64,000 nucleotides of DNA, from the NCBI GenBank assembly GCA_013375455.1, contig JABXJT010000022.1, positions 4,223-68,222 on the forward strand, read 5' to 3'. The stretch is from Candidatus Helarchaeota archaeon (lineage in GTDB: Archaea; Asgardarchaeota; Lokiarchaeia; Helarchaeales; HEL-GB-A). The notes beneath the pieces are model-generated. The model was not told where the DNA came from and made no database searches. It saw only the letters and a program-made list of their open reading frames with translations. Below are positions 8,622-17,551 of this stretch, piece by piece. The first letter of the stretch is position 1; each line of letters begins with the position of its first letter. The position numbers and the translations under genes were made by a program.

Positions 8622-10409
8622 CTGAGCAATAGCGATAACAAATCTCTACCAAGGAAGCTTTTGATGTACTTTACGCCCGATGAGAAACCCCTATTTAAAG
8701 TTAGAGGACTTCAATGGGCAAAATTTGATAAGATCTTAAGATTGACATTTATAGGAATGCTATTAGGAATGTTAATCGCTTTTGCAACTTTAATTATAGC
8801 GACGAACAAGTTTCCTTATGAAATCCTCATATTATTCGTCCCCCTGCTTATTGCATCCATCATTATGCTATCAAAATTTCATTTTTTCCGAGTCGAACAT
8901 TCCCTTTGCATTACAGATAAAAAAATCTATCTTTATTCAGGAGTCCATGAACGGTTCTGGGTAAATTCGACCGAGCTTGCTTCAATAAAAGCCATGGACT
9001 TCGAGAAGAAAAAATCTCGGATTGGAATGCCTGAAACGGGCAAAATTGAGTTTGTGATGCAGGATTATGAAACCAGAGTTCATTCAATAATGAATATTCC
9101 AAATCTACATGATTCCCAAAAAATCATCGAATCAATCCTTTATGAGTATGGGAACATCAGACAACGTTGGGACGCCCTTCAAGAGAAATTTAAACTGCAA
9201 TTCCCTTATAAATTCAATATTTCTTCTAAAAAATTAGATGCTATTAGGAAAAGAAGGAAACGTTTAAATCTGTATCTGATGGTCGGCTGCTTCCTAACAC
9301 TCCTGATTGGAGCTGCAATCTATCTAATACTTCCTATAGTCATTGAAATTGATGTTGTTATTCGCCCAATTGTTGATGTTATGATACTTGTTGTAGTAAT
9401 TATAATAGTAGGGGGAATTATCCTTGGTACTAGCGTAGAAAAATATTTGCTGAGAAAAAGGAGCTCGCCAATCAACTCAACCATAACTTTAAATTCTCAA
9501 CAAGTAACTTTATCTAATAATATTACTCAAACTATTTCAATGAGTCCCGATATATGTTTAAATTATTTGAAAATCCGAGAACCTTTTAAAAAGTATAAGT
9601 TTAATTGGAATACTGATGCGGAAGGTATTGTAATTAAATCGGCGATTGATTCTGATCTTGAAATGAAATTCGGGCCAATTGATAATTTTCCCGAGATTTT
9701 TGAAATCTTTTTCTGTTATTTCATTATTTGGAAAGCAGAGCATGGATTCTTACTTTCAAAAGATCAAATTACGACTCTTAAAGAGGGATTACCTGACCAA
9801 ATAACAGAAGCATCTACCGAGAAATTTGCTATAACTACTTCGGAAGTTCAAGATTCCAAAGAAATTTCTTTTCATCCTATTGATTTATCCTCTGAAATTT
9901 ACCAATCATTTCGTAAATATCTAGATCCCGATGAAAGAATTCTCCTCAGTTATAAACCAATGATGAACCTTAAACTGCTCTACCTGAAAATGGCTCTTGC
10001 TTTGATTTTTCTAATTCTGAGCTTTGCTGCCTCGATTCTTGGGGATATATATTCCAATATTGCAATAGTGATGGTTGGAATTTTATTGATGATTACTTCT
10101 ATCCCCATGCTGTTTTGTTTTTGTTGTAGTGGCGATCGGCTGATTAGTAAAGCATTTTATGTTTTCACAAATAAAAAAATTATATGGAAATACTCGAACA
10201 AATATATTTTAATAACGTATGACAATATCTCTTCTATAATTCGGAGAGACAAGAAAAAAACTTATGAAATTGATATAAAATTCAAAAAACCTTTGGAAAC
10301 CTCTCCTTTCATGGATAAATATACTTTAAATATCCCAAAAATTCCATATGAAAACAATTTAATCATTCAATTAACTGAATTACGAAAAGGGAAGATGTTT
10401 ATCAACTGA
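8622..10409 (+). CDS. Membrane protein with duplicated PH-like domains, copy 2 (CTG start)
   Basis: About 595 residues, paralogous over its whole length to the preceding gene: YFTPDEKPLFK matches YFSHDETPLFK, and both PH-like units and all three membrane pairs are kept. The first usual start codon is TTG at 8661, but homology to the sister protein extends upstream (KSLPRK versus NLSPPRK). An AGGAGG lies 8 bases before an in-frame CTG at 8622, which I take as the start. The gap to the intramembrane protease downstream is only 15 bases, so the two are probably co-transcribed. The function is unknown. Confidence 0.65.
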   Translation: MSNSDNKSLPRKLLMYFTPDEKPLFKVRGLQWAKFDKILRLTFIGMLLGMLIAFATLIIATNKFPYEILILFVPLLIASIIMLSKFHFFRVEHSLCITDKKIYLYSGVHERFWVNSTELASIKAMDFEKKKSRIGMPETGKIEFVMQDYETRVHSIMNIPNLHDSQKIIESILYEYGNIRQRWDALQEKFKLQFPYKFNISSKKLDAIRKRRKRLNLYLMVGCFLTLLIGAAIYLILPIVIEIDVVIRPIVDVMILVVVIIIVGGIILGTSVEKYLLRKRSSPINSTITLNSQQVTLSNNITQTISMSPDICLNYLKIREPFKKYKFNWNTDAEGIVIKSAIDSDLEMKFGPIDNFPEIFEIFFCYFIIWKAEHGFLLSKDQITTLKEGLPDQITEASTEKFAITTSEVQDSKEISFHPIDLSSEIYQSFRKYLDPDERILLSYKPMMNLKLLYLKMALALIFLILSFAASILGDIYSNIAIVMVGILLMITSIPMLFCFCCSGDRLISKAFYVFTNKKIIWKYSNKYILITYDNISSIIRRDKKKTYEIDIKFKKPLETSPFMDKYTLNIPKIPYENNLIIQLTELRKGKMFIN

Positions 10410-10424
10410 AGTTGGTTTTAGTAA

Positions 10425-11678
10425 ATGGTGGAAAATGGACGAAATGTTCGGGTTGTAGATAAACTCAAGAAGATTATCTCCAAATATTACGAGATAGAAG
10501 TTTATAGGGAAGAGGACTATTCCTTTGAACCGACTTGTATAATTAAAGTGACTGCCCCCAAACCTGCGGAACATTTCAGGCAAATGCACTTGGAATTTAA
10601 GAAAATTGGATTTCAAGCAAAGTTTCATGCCTTGAAAAAAGATGAATTAAAAGAACATAAATTAGAAACGAGAGACGACATCAAGTGGTTTTCAGTCTCA
10701 TTCGAAGCCAAAGAGTTTGAAAAAGATATTGCTAAAACGAAAAGAAATAAGATTATTCAGGTCATCTTATTAGTCACGACTATCATTTTGGTAATTGTTT
10801 CGGCATGGGTTTATGATACATATTTCGACCCCTTCTATAGTGGGTTCTGGGCCTTATTCAGCTTCTGTCTTGGTATGTTTCTAATAATCATAGTTCATGA
10901 ATTTGGACATGTTTTTCTGAGTCGCTTTCATAAATTGGATGCTTCGCTTCCCTACTTAATTCCTGGACCTCCACCAATCGGGATGTTAGGGGCATTTGTT
11001 TCCATTCGGGATGACCCACAAACGAGAAACCAAAAATTTGATGTTGCATTCGGCGGGATAATACTCGGCATTATTATTTCCATAATCCTTGTAATTGTTG
11101 GGCTGTTATTATCCGTGCAAATGGATATGAGTTCCTATTTACAATTAAGAGTTGATTTTTTTGGAGGTAGTTTAGCTGAGGAGGCAGAATTTGTACATGA
11201 ACACCTTAATTCTTATAATTTGCTCTTTTTAGGTTTCCGCTTTTTATTTTTTGATAAGGCTGCTTATGCGACTTATTATGGGTTCAACCTTCCACAATCT
11301 GTTGTCCTTATTCACCCCTTAGCCTTCACTGGCTGGCTTGGCTTGCTCATCTCTGGATTGAATCTCGTCCCTATTTCATTCTTAGATGGAGGTCACATTT
11401 TCAAAGCAGTGTTCCCTTATCGGTTCATAAAGTTAATTGGATTAGGGATTGGCTGTTTAATCTTTTTATTTTTAAATCCTTATCTTCTCTGGTTTGCATT
11501 TATTGGATTACCTGGAGCAGTTATGGACCTCAATCCTGAAATAAAATCAGAAAATATTCCGAATCCAATAGTTCCCCTCACCAAATCTCGAAAAATCTAT
11601 GCGGCTTGCATCATTGGAATATTCATATTGCTCTTCCCCTTAACGTTTAATAACCTCTTTTTTGGGTTTGGGTTTTAA
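10425..11678 (+). CDS. Site-2-type intramembrane metalloprotease (M50 family)
   Basis: 417 residues. A soluble N-terminal domain of about 110 residues precedes a polytopic membrane domain. The zinc motif HEFGH lies near residue 158 within a membrane helix, and the third ligand region reads NLVPISFLDGGH near 315, as in M50 peptidases. Such enzymes cut transmembrane substrates within the bilayer, often releasing regulators. Hydrophobic helices continue to the C-terminus. It closes a three-gene run with the two PH-like membrane proteins, which are candidate partners or substrates by context only. Catalytic residues look intact. Confidence 0.85.
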   Translation: MVENGRNVRVVDKLKKIISKYYEIEVYREEDYSFEPTCIIKVTAPKPAEHFRQMHLEFKKIGFQAKFHALKKDELKEHKLETRDDIKWFSVSFEAKEFEKDIAKTKRNKIIQVILLVTTIILVIVSAWVYDTYFDPFYSGFWALFSFCLGMFLIIIVHEFGHVFLSRFHKLDASLPYLIPGPPPIGMLGAFVSIRDDPQTRNQKFDVAFGGIILGIIISIILVIVGLLLSVQMDMSSYLQLRVDFFGGSLAEEAEFVHEHLNSYNLLFLGFRFLFFDKAAYATYYGFNLPQSVVLIHPLAFTGWLGLLISGLNLVPISFLDGGHIFKAVFPYRFIKLIGLGIGCLIFLFLNPYLLWFAFIGLPGAVMDLNPEIKSENIPNPIVPLTKSRKIYAACIIGIFILLFPLTFNNLFFGFGF

Positions 11679-12141
11679 ATTAAAAATCTCGGCGATCTTC
11701 ATGGGGACCATCGACTTTGTTCCCTTTGATTATCCCAGTGGAGTTGGATTGAAAAGCATGCAATTATTGGAAACGCTTTACAAATGGCATGATTCATTGA
11801 GTGATGCAGAAGATTTGATAATGTAAAAAGAATGTGGAGTGGTTAGATTCCAGAGTTAAAAGAGCCAGAGCAGAAATTTAATGGTAATTAATGAATTGTA
11901 TTTAATTCATGTTTGGTGCTTTTTTTTATTTTTCCGTCAAAAGAAAGAAATTCATCTATCTTATATATTACCAACGACGATAATTCTTAGATAAGTCTTA
12001 GATAGGTCTCTTATAAGAGAAATAATGGCTGAAAGTTGCCAACTAAGGAAATTATCTTGAAATGGAAATCGCGTGAATATATCAAAAATAATTTGATAGT
12101 GAGTAATTTAAAAGAGGTTAATTAGGCGAGAAATAAGGAAA
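11679..12141 (+). other. Intergenic segment with one tiny reading frame
   Basis: A 463-base gap before the Ras-like GTPase. It holds a 41-codon frame from ATG 11701 to TAA 11826 (begins MGTIDFVPFDYPSG) without a ribosome binding site, which could be a gene remnant or chance. The rest is AT-rich and presumably contains the GTPase promoter. No RNA gene was recognised. Confidence 0.35.
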
Positions 12142-12666
12142 ATGTCTATAAAATTATTTACATATAAAATAGTCCTGTTTGGAAATGAAGCGGTTGGAAA
12201 AACTTCATTGGTAGAACGGTTTGTAAATAACAGATTCGAAGAAGACTATCTCAGCACGTTAGGATATAACGTTTATGAAAAGCGAATAGCTTACTTGAAT
12301 TTTACAATCTCTCTGATGATTTATGATGTAGCTGGGCAAGAAAAATTCAGTGAATTAAGAAAAAAATATGCAGAAGGAGCAAATACTGCATTTCTAATAT
12401 ATGATATAACTGATCTAAATTCTATTATCAGTGTAATGAAGTGGAAAACCGAGTTAAACGAAATAGCTGGAAATATTCCATTCATAATTATTGGAAATAA
12501 ATTAGATTTACAACCTAGACGTCAGGTCCCTACAGTTGATGCATTAAAAATGAGTTCAGCACTTGGCGCTTTAAGTTTTTTCGAAACCTCTGCTAAAACG
12601 GGAGAAGGTGTAGAAAATGCATTCAAGCTTTTGGCCATTAAAACTCATGAATATTACGTTTTATGA
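12142..12666 (+). CDS. Ras/Rab-like small GTPase
   Basis: 174 residues, the length of a minimal Ras-superfamily G domain. All boxes are visible: P-loop GNEAVGKTS (about 13-21), switch I threonine, DVAGQE (about 63-68), NKLD (about 118-121) and ETSAK (about 149-153). It retains the Gln of switch II, so hydrolysis should be intact. There is no C-terminal cysteine motif, so no prenylation signal. Such GTPases are expanded in Asgard archaea and may work with roadblock or longin proteins, one of which is encoded nearby at 15176-15583. The regulator and pathway are unknown. Confidence 0.9.
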   Translation: MSIKLFTYKIVLFGNEAVGKTSLVERFVNNRFEEDYLSTLGYNVYEKRIAYLNFTISLMIYDVAGQEKFSELRKKYAEGANTAFLIYDITDLNSIISVMKWKTELNEIAGNIPFIIIGNKLDLQPRRQVPTVDALKMSSALGALSFFETSAKTGEGVENAFKLLAIKTHEYYVL

Positions 12667-13034
12667 CCGATTGATGTTCCGTTTCTTTCTTAATGCAAAA
12701 AATAAAAAGAAACCAAAGGATCAAGAGACAACATGTCGGAATTAGCGATAATCTTGACCAATTTAATTGAAGAATTCCAAATAGATGTCCTTGGAAAAAG
12801 ATGTACCACGCAAAACTATATGCAAAAAGAAGTTTACCCATCCAGCCGATAGTTTGTTTAAAAAAGGGATATATGCCAAGATGAAATGGAAGGATATCAA
12901 GAAAAAATTAAACGTTGATATAGATGAGTGCATCACAACCTGAGAACAGTTGTTGTAGTTATAGATGAAAGTTGGAATAAGAGTTAATTTCTGTAAAATC
13001 TTTATTGAACATTTAAAATTCGCTCTTAACTTAC
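12667..13034. other. Gap with a broken small gene
   Basis: A 368-base gap between convergent genes. It holds the frameshifted plus-strand frame at 12733-12943 (listed separately). A minus-strand frame at 12763-13038 overlaps the stop of the B-box gene as ATGA but has no ribosome binding site and an unconvincing composition. Confidence 0.35.
12733..12943 (+). pseudogene. Possible frameshifted small gene
   Basis: From ATG 12733 a frame runs 39 codons (LAIILTNLIEEFQIDVLGK) to TAG 12850-12852. In the next frame, plausible protein continues (THPADSLFKKGIYAK, then MKWKDIKKKLNVDIDECI) to TGA 12941-12943. Joined by one frameshift this gives about 70 residues of hydrophilic protein with sensible composition. 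No family was recognised. Its position behind the GTPase suggests a decayed neighbour. Confidence 0.3.
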
Positions 13035-14066
13035 TCATTGGTGAGAGGAAAATAATTTCGGCTTAAATTTCAAAAAAACAATCCAAAAAAGGCCTTGATG
13101 AAGCAAAATGAAGGGTATAAACGCGTATTGAAATTGAAAATAAGCAATTGATTCAATGTAATATGGTTCTCGCACGAGAATAAGTCTAATCAAGGCAATG
13201 GCTGTAAATGCAACATTAATTATTATTAGGATTCTATTTAATCGATATTTTCCTTCGTAATCAAAATTAATATTTCTTTCTTCCATTCCTTGTAAGCGAC
13301 GGAAATTTGCTAAGGTTGCCCCCAAACTAATTGAAAGGAATATTGGCGCAATTAGAATACCCAAGGCAATAAGATATAAGGCCCAACTGTTATTTTGATA
13401 TGGTAAGATAGTAGGAAATATTCCAAAACAAATCCCAATAATGAGCGCGACTCTTGACATTTTATAAAATTGTTTGTAAAAACATACTAAACAGCTTAGT
13501 TCAAAACTCACTGTGGAATATCGTTTTGTTTCGACACAGGTGTGGCAGAGGGTGGCTCCACATTTATCACAAATATAATGAGCAGGCTCTTTAATATGAT
13601 ATTTGCAATATTCGCCTTTGGGTTTCCCTTTTTCGATTAATTTAGCAGTTTTCGTTAAGAATGCGCTCACGTCTTCTGGAGGTCTCTTTCCTAAACCTAT
13701 TTGAATAACTTTTTCTTGGAATCCTAAGTATAGGAGCAAAAATTTTCTCCCAGTAGCAAAACTAAAAATGATTACGAAAGCCTTAAATTCAGTCCACTTG
13801 TAGGATTTACGCCTTCTGGTAAAGATATTTTTGATTAGAACTCCATCTTCCATTACTCTTGTTCTTGGATAGCTCACCACTAACGATAACCAGAAAGCAA
13901 GTACAATCCAAGTAATGAAGAAGAGAGTTGTAAAACTGTTAAAACGGTGTAAGACCCAGGCAGGAACTAATCCAATGAAAATGAAACCAGCGCCAAGTGA
14001 TGCCCAGAATAGTTTTTTAGATATTACTGGAAGATCAAGGGAACTTCCAATTTGTATTTTTGACAT
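13035..14066 (-). CDS. B-box-type zinc-finger membrane protein
   Basis: 343 residues. Two N-terminal helices (about 20-65) are followed by a soluble beta-rich segment. A B-box-like zinc finger comes next (about 150-195: CKYHIKEPAHYICDKCGATL, then CHTCVE and later CLVC), and then five or so C-terminal membrane helices. In eukaryotes B-boxes mediate protein contacts; in prokaryotes they are often fused to membrane or peptidase domains. It is the last gene of a leftward cluster of small membrane proteins, 3 bases after its upstream neighbour. The biochemical role is unknown. The metal ligands are complete. Confidence 0.65.
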   Translation of the reverse strand: MSKIQIGSSLDLPVISKKLFWASLGAGFIFIGLVPAWVLHRFNSFTTLFFITWIVLAFWLSLVVSYPRTRVMEDGVLIKNIFTRRRKSYKWTEFKAFVIIFSFATGRKFLLLYLGFQEKVIQIGLGKRPPEDVSAFLTKTAKLIEKGKPKGEYCKYHIKEPAHYICDKCGATLCHTCVETKRYSTVSFELSCLVCFYKQFYKMSRVALIIGICFGIFPTILPYQNNSWALYLIALGILIAPIFLSISLGATLANFRRLQGMEERNINFDYEGKYRLNRILIIINVAFTAIALIRLILVREPYYIESIAYFQFQYAFIPFILLHQGLFWIVFLKFKPKLFSSHQ

Positions 14067-14069
14067 TCT

Positions 14070-14441
14070 TCACACTGTAGAGGGTTCTGTCTTAGAAACT
14101 AGGCTAAGAATCCCACCTATTATCATACATAATGCCGCAAGGTTGAGGGTGGAGAGTGGGAGGGTGAGGCTAAGCGAATCAATCGCGATAAAATTTCCAA
14201 TATAATTGAATATTCCGCACCCCACGGCAATATAACCCCCCAGAGAGAAATCCTTTAAAATCAAAAACCCTGCCAACACGGCAATGCCTCCACCAATCGC
14301 GGTGAGAACGAACGGTAAAAAGACGGATATTTCTTCAAATTTAACATACATCGTCACTATCATAGCGATAAAGAGCAAAAACCCGCCTGTACAAGCTATA
14401 ATCCCGCCATAATACTGCTTTTGGTTCCTCTTCAGTCCCAT
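14070..14441 (-). CDS. Small four-helix membrane protein
   Basis: 123 residues with four hydrophobic segments and short loops and no recognisable motif. It starts at ATG 14441, 23 bases after the previous gene, and its stop is 3 bases from the B-box gene, so it is part of the same operon. Family unknown; such proteins are often subunits or assembly factors of membrane complexes, but nothing in the sequence says which. Confidence 0.6.
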   Translation of the reverse strand: MGLKRNQKQYYGGIIACTGGFLLFIAMIVTMYVKFEEISVFLPFVLTAIGGGIAVLAGFLILKDFSLGGYIAVGCGIFNYIGNFIAIDSLSLTLPLSTLNLAALCMIIGGILSLVSKTEPSTV

Positions 14442-14464
14442 TTAAATCATTCCCTGAGATCCTG

Positions 14465-15091
14465 TCATTTTTGAGAACCTTCTGAAGCGTTTTTCTTTCG
14501 AACATATAAGTACCGTATAAAAGTTCCAATAGCCAAGGCGCAAGAATAGGCAAGCATGTGCCAAAATAACTCTGAAAAAGCGATTCCAATTATGAGTAAA
14601 ACAATGGCAGCAATCCCGATGAATAAATAAAAACCCCATCCGGTCTGCTTTCGTAAATATTCTCGATAGGGAATGGTAGGTTTTACCTCCACGTATTTTT
14701 TCCTGGAGTAGGCGAGATCTCGCTCAAATAATAAGAGGTACACTGAAAAACAAAGTGGAATGATCAATGCCCAGACATCTAAAAATGAAATAAAGCCCCA
14801 TATTCCAACGAATGTTAAAAGTCCAGCGAGCCCGAGAAAAACACCACGAAATACTGCAACCACACGTGGACGGCTTATCAAGGGATCTTGCGCTCCAGAT
14901 TCTAATTGATGCTTGAACCCGTAATGCCCCGCTAAGATAATAAATGGGAAAAAACTTAAGAGTAACGTGAAAATAACATAAAGATTCAATTCTACCCCAT
15001 ATTGTATGACCAAAAAACCATAAATTATGAAACTAACAATAATTATTCCGGCTATTGCTGCAAAAATCCTCGCTTTCAGTTTAGAGTTCAA
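14465..15091 (-). CDS. Polytopic membrane protein
   Basis: 208 residues with about six hydrophobic segments in three pairs and a polar middle loop (SRKKYVEVKPTIPYREYLRK). It starts with TTG at 15091 behind a GGGGGC stretch. It belongs to the leftward operon that also contains the roadblock protein and the B-box protein. No family recognised. Confidence 0.6.
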   Translation of the reverse strand: MNSKLKARIFAAIAGIIIVSFIIYGFLVIQYGVELNLYVIFTLLLSFFPFIILAGHYGFKHQLESGAQDPLISRPRVVAVFRGVFLGLAGLLTFVGIWGFISFLDVWALIIPLCFSVYLLLFERDLAYSRKKYVEVKPTIPYREYLRKQTGWGFYLFIGIAAIVLLIIGIAFSELFWHMLAYSCALAIGTFIRYLYVRKKNASEGSQK

Positions 15092-15175
15092 AAGCTTGCC
15101 CCCTAAATTATAAATTCTCAGATAAATCAGGTTGCTTAAGTAAATTATAATATTTAAAATTATTTATTTTCACGT

Positions 15176-15583
15176 TTATATTTCAAAATATTTAGTTTTA
15201 AGGGCAAAGAGGTCCGGCAGTAACGTGAAGGCATCAGCGGGAGGGGCCATTGTAATGAAAAGGACACCACTTGCAGGGGTGGGAGCATTGGCGCGTGGCT
15301 GCTTTAGAAAAAAGATAATGACGCAACCATCTCTGCCTTGCATGATGCAGTATTGTTCCTCGCCTTTTCGAGTCTCGAGCAGGATTCTTTCGACCATGGC
15401 ACTGGCTGCTGCGCTAATTTTTGAATACCACACATCATCCACATTTTTTTCGAGAATTGAAGCCATAGGTAACCCTTCTTCCGACACGATCGCGATATTC
15501 AGAATACCTGGATGAGTCGTCACAAAATTTTTTAGCAATCCTTGCATTCGCTTGACCTCATTTTGCCAATTCTCTTGAGACAA
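15176..15583 (-). CDS. Roadblock/LC7-domain protein
   Basis: 135 residues covering one roadblock domain. The hallmark pattern is HPGILNIAIVSEEGLPMAS (about 19-37), then a helix SKISAAASAMVERIL, and a strand pair ending GCVIIFFL. Roadblock proteins dimerise and bind or regulate small GTPases (MglB, Ragulator). The TTG start is set by GGAGGATTAAGAA. It sits inside an operon of membrane proteins, which suggests recruitment of a GTPase to the membrane; the Ras-like GTPase at 12142-12666 is the nearest candidate. That link is inference. Confidence 0.8.
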   Translation of the reverse strand: MSQENWQNEVKRMQGLLKNFVTTHPGILNIAIVSEEGLPMASILEKNVDDVWYSKISAAASAMVERILLETRKGEEQYCIMQGRDGCVIIFFLKQPRANAPTPASGVLFITMAPPADAFTLLPDLFALKTKYFEI

Positions 15584-15600
15584 TTCTTAATCCTCCAAAT

Positions 15601-16179
15601 TTAAGATATGAATGGAATTTTCACCGTGTGGATGGTTACACCGATGACGAGAATAACGCCGATGAAGATTAAAAACCGATAGATATCGCGATATTGAATG
15701 CCGCTTTTTATACTCACTGCGAACCACATAAAGCCTAACCCGATGAGATTGGTGAAGATGTACAGCGAGGGAATTGGTCCCAGCCACTGATTGAAATACA
15801 CGCCATAGCGTTCGCCAGGGATGAGGTAGTCACTCGGGTCGGAGACGAAGTAATAGAAATCTTGCCACATCAAACCTAGGAGGTTCGCCCCGAAAAACAT
15901 AACGAGCATTCGGAACGTTCTAAGTTTACTTCTGAAATGTAAATAATCCATAGCCATGAAACCGTAGCAAATGATTGGAAAGAACAGGAAGAAAACGAAG
16001 ACATGATACCATTCGAGCACGATCTCACTTCCATAAGATTCATAGGATACGAACCAGGGAATGAAATTAGGGATTCGAATTGGTGGAATGCTGAGGGTCC
16101 CTGACGCCGAGACCCCGGGAAACGCTTGAACAAAGCCGTAAATGATGAGGGAAATGATCAGCGCGAATAACGCTAGCAT
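15601..16179 (-). CDS. Membrane protein, about five helices
   Basis: 192 residues, mostly hydrophobic, with aromatic-rich loops (SYESYGSEIVLEWYHVF). The ATG at 16179 lies inside the preceding reading frame, which overlaps it by 113 bases in another frame. The preceding frame turns into unconvincing protein at exactly this point, so the two may be one gene split by a frameshift, or two overlapping coupled genes. It is followed after 17 bases by the roadblock gene. The function is unknown. Confidence 0.6.
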   Translation of the reverse strand: MLALFALIISLIIYGFVQAFPGVSASGTLSIPPIRIPNFIPWFVSYESYGSEIVLEWYHVFVFFLFFPIICYGFMAMDYLHFRSKLRTFRMLVMFFGANLLGLMWQDFYYFVSDPSDYLIPGERYGVYFNQWLGPIPSLYIFTNLIGLGFMWFAVSIKSGIQYRDIYRFLIFIGVILVIGVTIHTVKIPFIS

Positions 16180-16447
16180 ATATTATTTTTAGATTCTTGT
16201 TACCCTCTTGGTTTTTCGTCAGAAATTTAAAATAAATGATGTATCCTAACCCAAAAGTTAAAAACATCATGCCAACCAAAAGGTAATACAAAATATAATC
16301 CGAGTATACAAACGGATTGGCATCTGTTGACTTGCCCAGCATGTTTTCTATTTTTCCATAAAGGACGTATCCCATCAGTACAATAATGGGTGGGAAATAG
16401 AACAATTTCCAATCTCTTTTCTGTTCCTTCACGTCATTCATAGCCAT
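16067..16447 (-). CDS. Small membrane protein, first gene of the roadblock operon, odd 3' end
   Basis: 126 residues. The first about 88 contain two good membrane helices (FPPIIVLMGYVLYG and LYYLLVGMMFLTFGLGYII). The last about 38 (from NLKIIYASV on) are polar and low-quality and overlap the next gene out of frame. The switch falls at an A-rich run near 16185-16195. Either the real protein merges with the next frame through a frameshift, or translation ends late in a meaningless tail. The start ATG is at 16447, with a further ATG two codons downstream. Family unknown. Confidence 0.45.
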   Translation of the reverse strand: MAMNDVKEQKRDWKLFYFPPIIVLMGYVLYGKIENMLGKSTDANPFVYSDYILYYLLVGMMFLTFGLGYIIYFKFLTKNQEGNKNLKIIYASVIRADHFPHHLRLCSSVSRGLGVRDPQHSTNSNP

Positions 16448-16603
16448 CCCTCAATCCATTTATATTCTTATAAAATAAAAAAAATGTTTTCATGCCTTGC
16501 AAATGAACGTTGAGGGTAAATCCATTAAATGATTGAAATAAAGAATTTAACAGGTAGAATTTAATAGGATACTTAATGAGATTTCGTTTAGGCGCAACGA
16601 AGA

Positions 16604-17545
16604 ATGAGAAATTGTAAGAAATGTGATCAACCTGCTGCGACATTTTTACGAGTCTATAGATTACATCTCTGCGCAGACCATTTTTTAGAATTTTTGAGAA
16701 ACAGAGTGAGTAAAACAATAAAAAAATATCAGATGATTAACCCGTATGAAAGAATTGCAGTGGCGCTTAGCGGTGGCAAGGATAGTGTGGTTTTATTACA
16801 TGTTTTGGATCAGTTGTACGCGGAAACACTAGAGTTAATTGGAATACATGTGGATTTGGGAATAGAACCCCAAAATTATTCACGAGAATCGCTGGATCTC
16901 GCCAAAGAGTCATGCAGGCAATTAGATCGGGAATTTCATTGCATTACTCTGGAAAAGGAATTCCAAATTACGATGGACAGGGCAAAAGCTGAGGAGAAAC
17001 GATTGAGGCGCCCTCCGTGCGCAGCGTGTGGAACGATAAAAAGGTATGTATTAAATCGATACAGTTTAAAATTAGATTGTGAAAGACTTGCAACAGGACA
17101 CGTGCTGGATGATGAAGCCAGCGTGCTGCTCTTAAATTTATTCAATGGGAATGTTGATCAACTCATCCGAACGGGACCGAACTTGAGTGGCGTGAATAAT
17201 AGTATGATTACCAGGATTAAACCCTTATACGAGACGTATGAATTTGAGACGGCTCTATACACGCAATTCGCGGGACTCAAATTTCAGAACGAGGAGTGTC
17301 CTTATTCGGTTGGCGCCTCTACTTTTAAATTTAAAAAATTCCTTCTAAATTTTGAGGAACAACATCCAGGAATTGAACAATCCTTCCTGCAGAATTTTAA
17401 TAAACGGATATTGCCGTCGTTGAAGATGTATTACGAAAAACCTGAGGAAAGATTGATAACCGCTTGTAGCAACTGTAATGGTCCCACTACTCAGGAGATC
17501 TGCGCGTTTTGTAATCTCAGAAGTTTATTAATAGGAGAAAAGTGA
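16604..17545 (+). CDS. ncsA: tRNA 2-thiolation protein NcsA/Ncs6 (TtcA/CTU1 family)
   Basis: 313 residues. An N-terminal zinc site (CKKC, then CADH) is followed by the adenylation P-loop ALSGGKDSV (about 53-61). Then come the catalytic-region CAACG motif (about 137-141), GHVLDDEAS, and a C-terminal zinc ribbon (CSNCNG, CAFC). This is the layout of Ncs6/CTU1 enzymes that make 2-thiouridine at tRNA position 34 using a Urm1/SAMP sulfur carrier. It is followed after 6 bases by the tRNA m1A methylase, forming a tRNA-modification pair. The enzyme looks complete. Confidence 0.9.
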   Translation: MRNCKKCDQPAATFLRVYRLHLCADHFLEFLRNRVSKTIKKYQMINPYERIAVALSGGKDSVVLLHVLDQLYAETLELIGIHVDLGIEPQNYSRESLDLAKESCRQLDREFHCITLEKEFQITMDRAKAEEKRLRRPPCAACGTIKRYVLNRYSLKLDCERLATGHVLDDEASVLLLNLFNGNVDQLIRTGPNLSGVNNSMITRIKPLYETYEFETALYTQFAGLKFQNEECPYSVGASTFKFKKFLLNFEEQHPGIEQSFLQNFNKRILPSLKMYYEKPEERLITACSNCNGPTTQEICAFCNLRSLLIGEK

Positions 17546-17551
17546 AAGAAA

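Noticed and set aside
11701..11826. 41-codon frame after the site-2 protease gene as a real gene
   Set aside because: No ribosome binding site and no recognisable fold; mentioned only as a note within the gap.
12763..13038. 91-codon minus-strand frame with ATGA overlap to the B-box gene
   Set aside because: No ribosome binding site and poor composition; the plus-strand frameshifted frame is a better explanation.
16434..16718. 94-codon minus-strand frame upstream of the membrane operon
   Set aside because: It overlaps the well-supported start and zinc site of ncsA on the other strand and has no family features.
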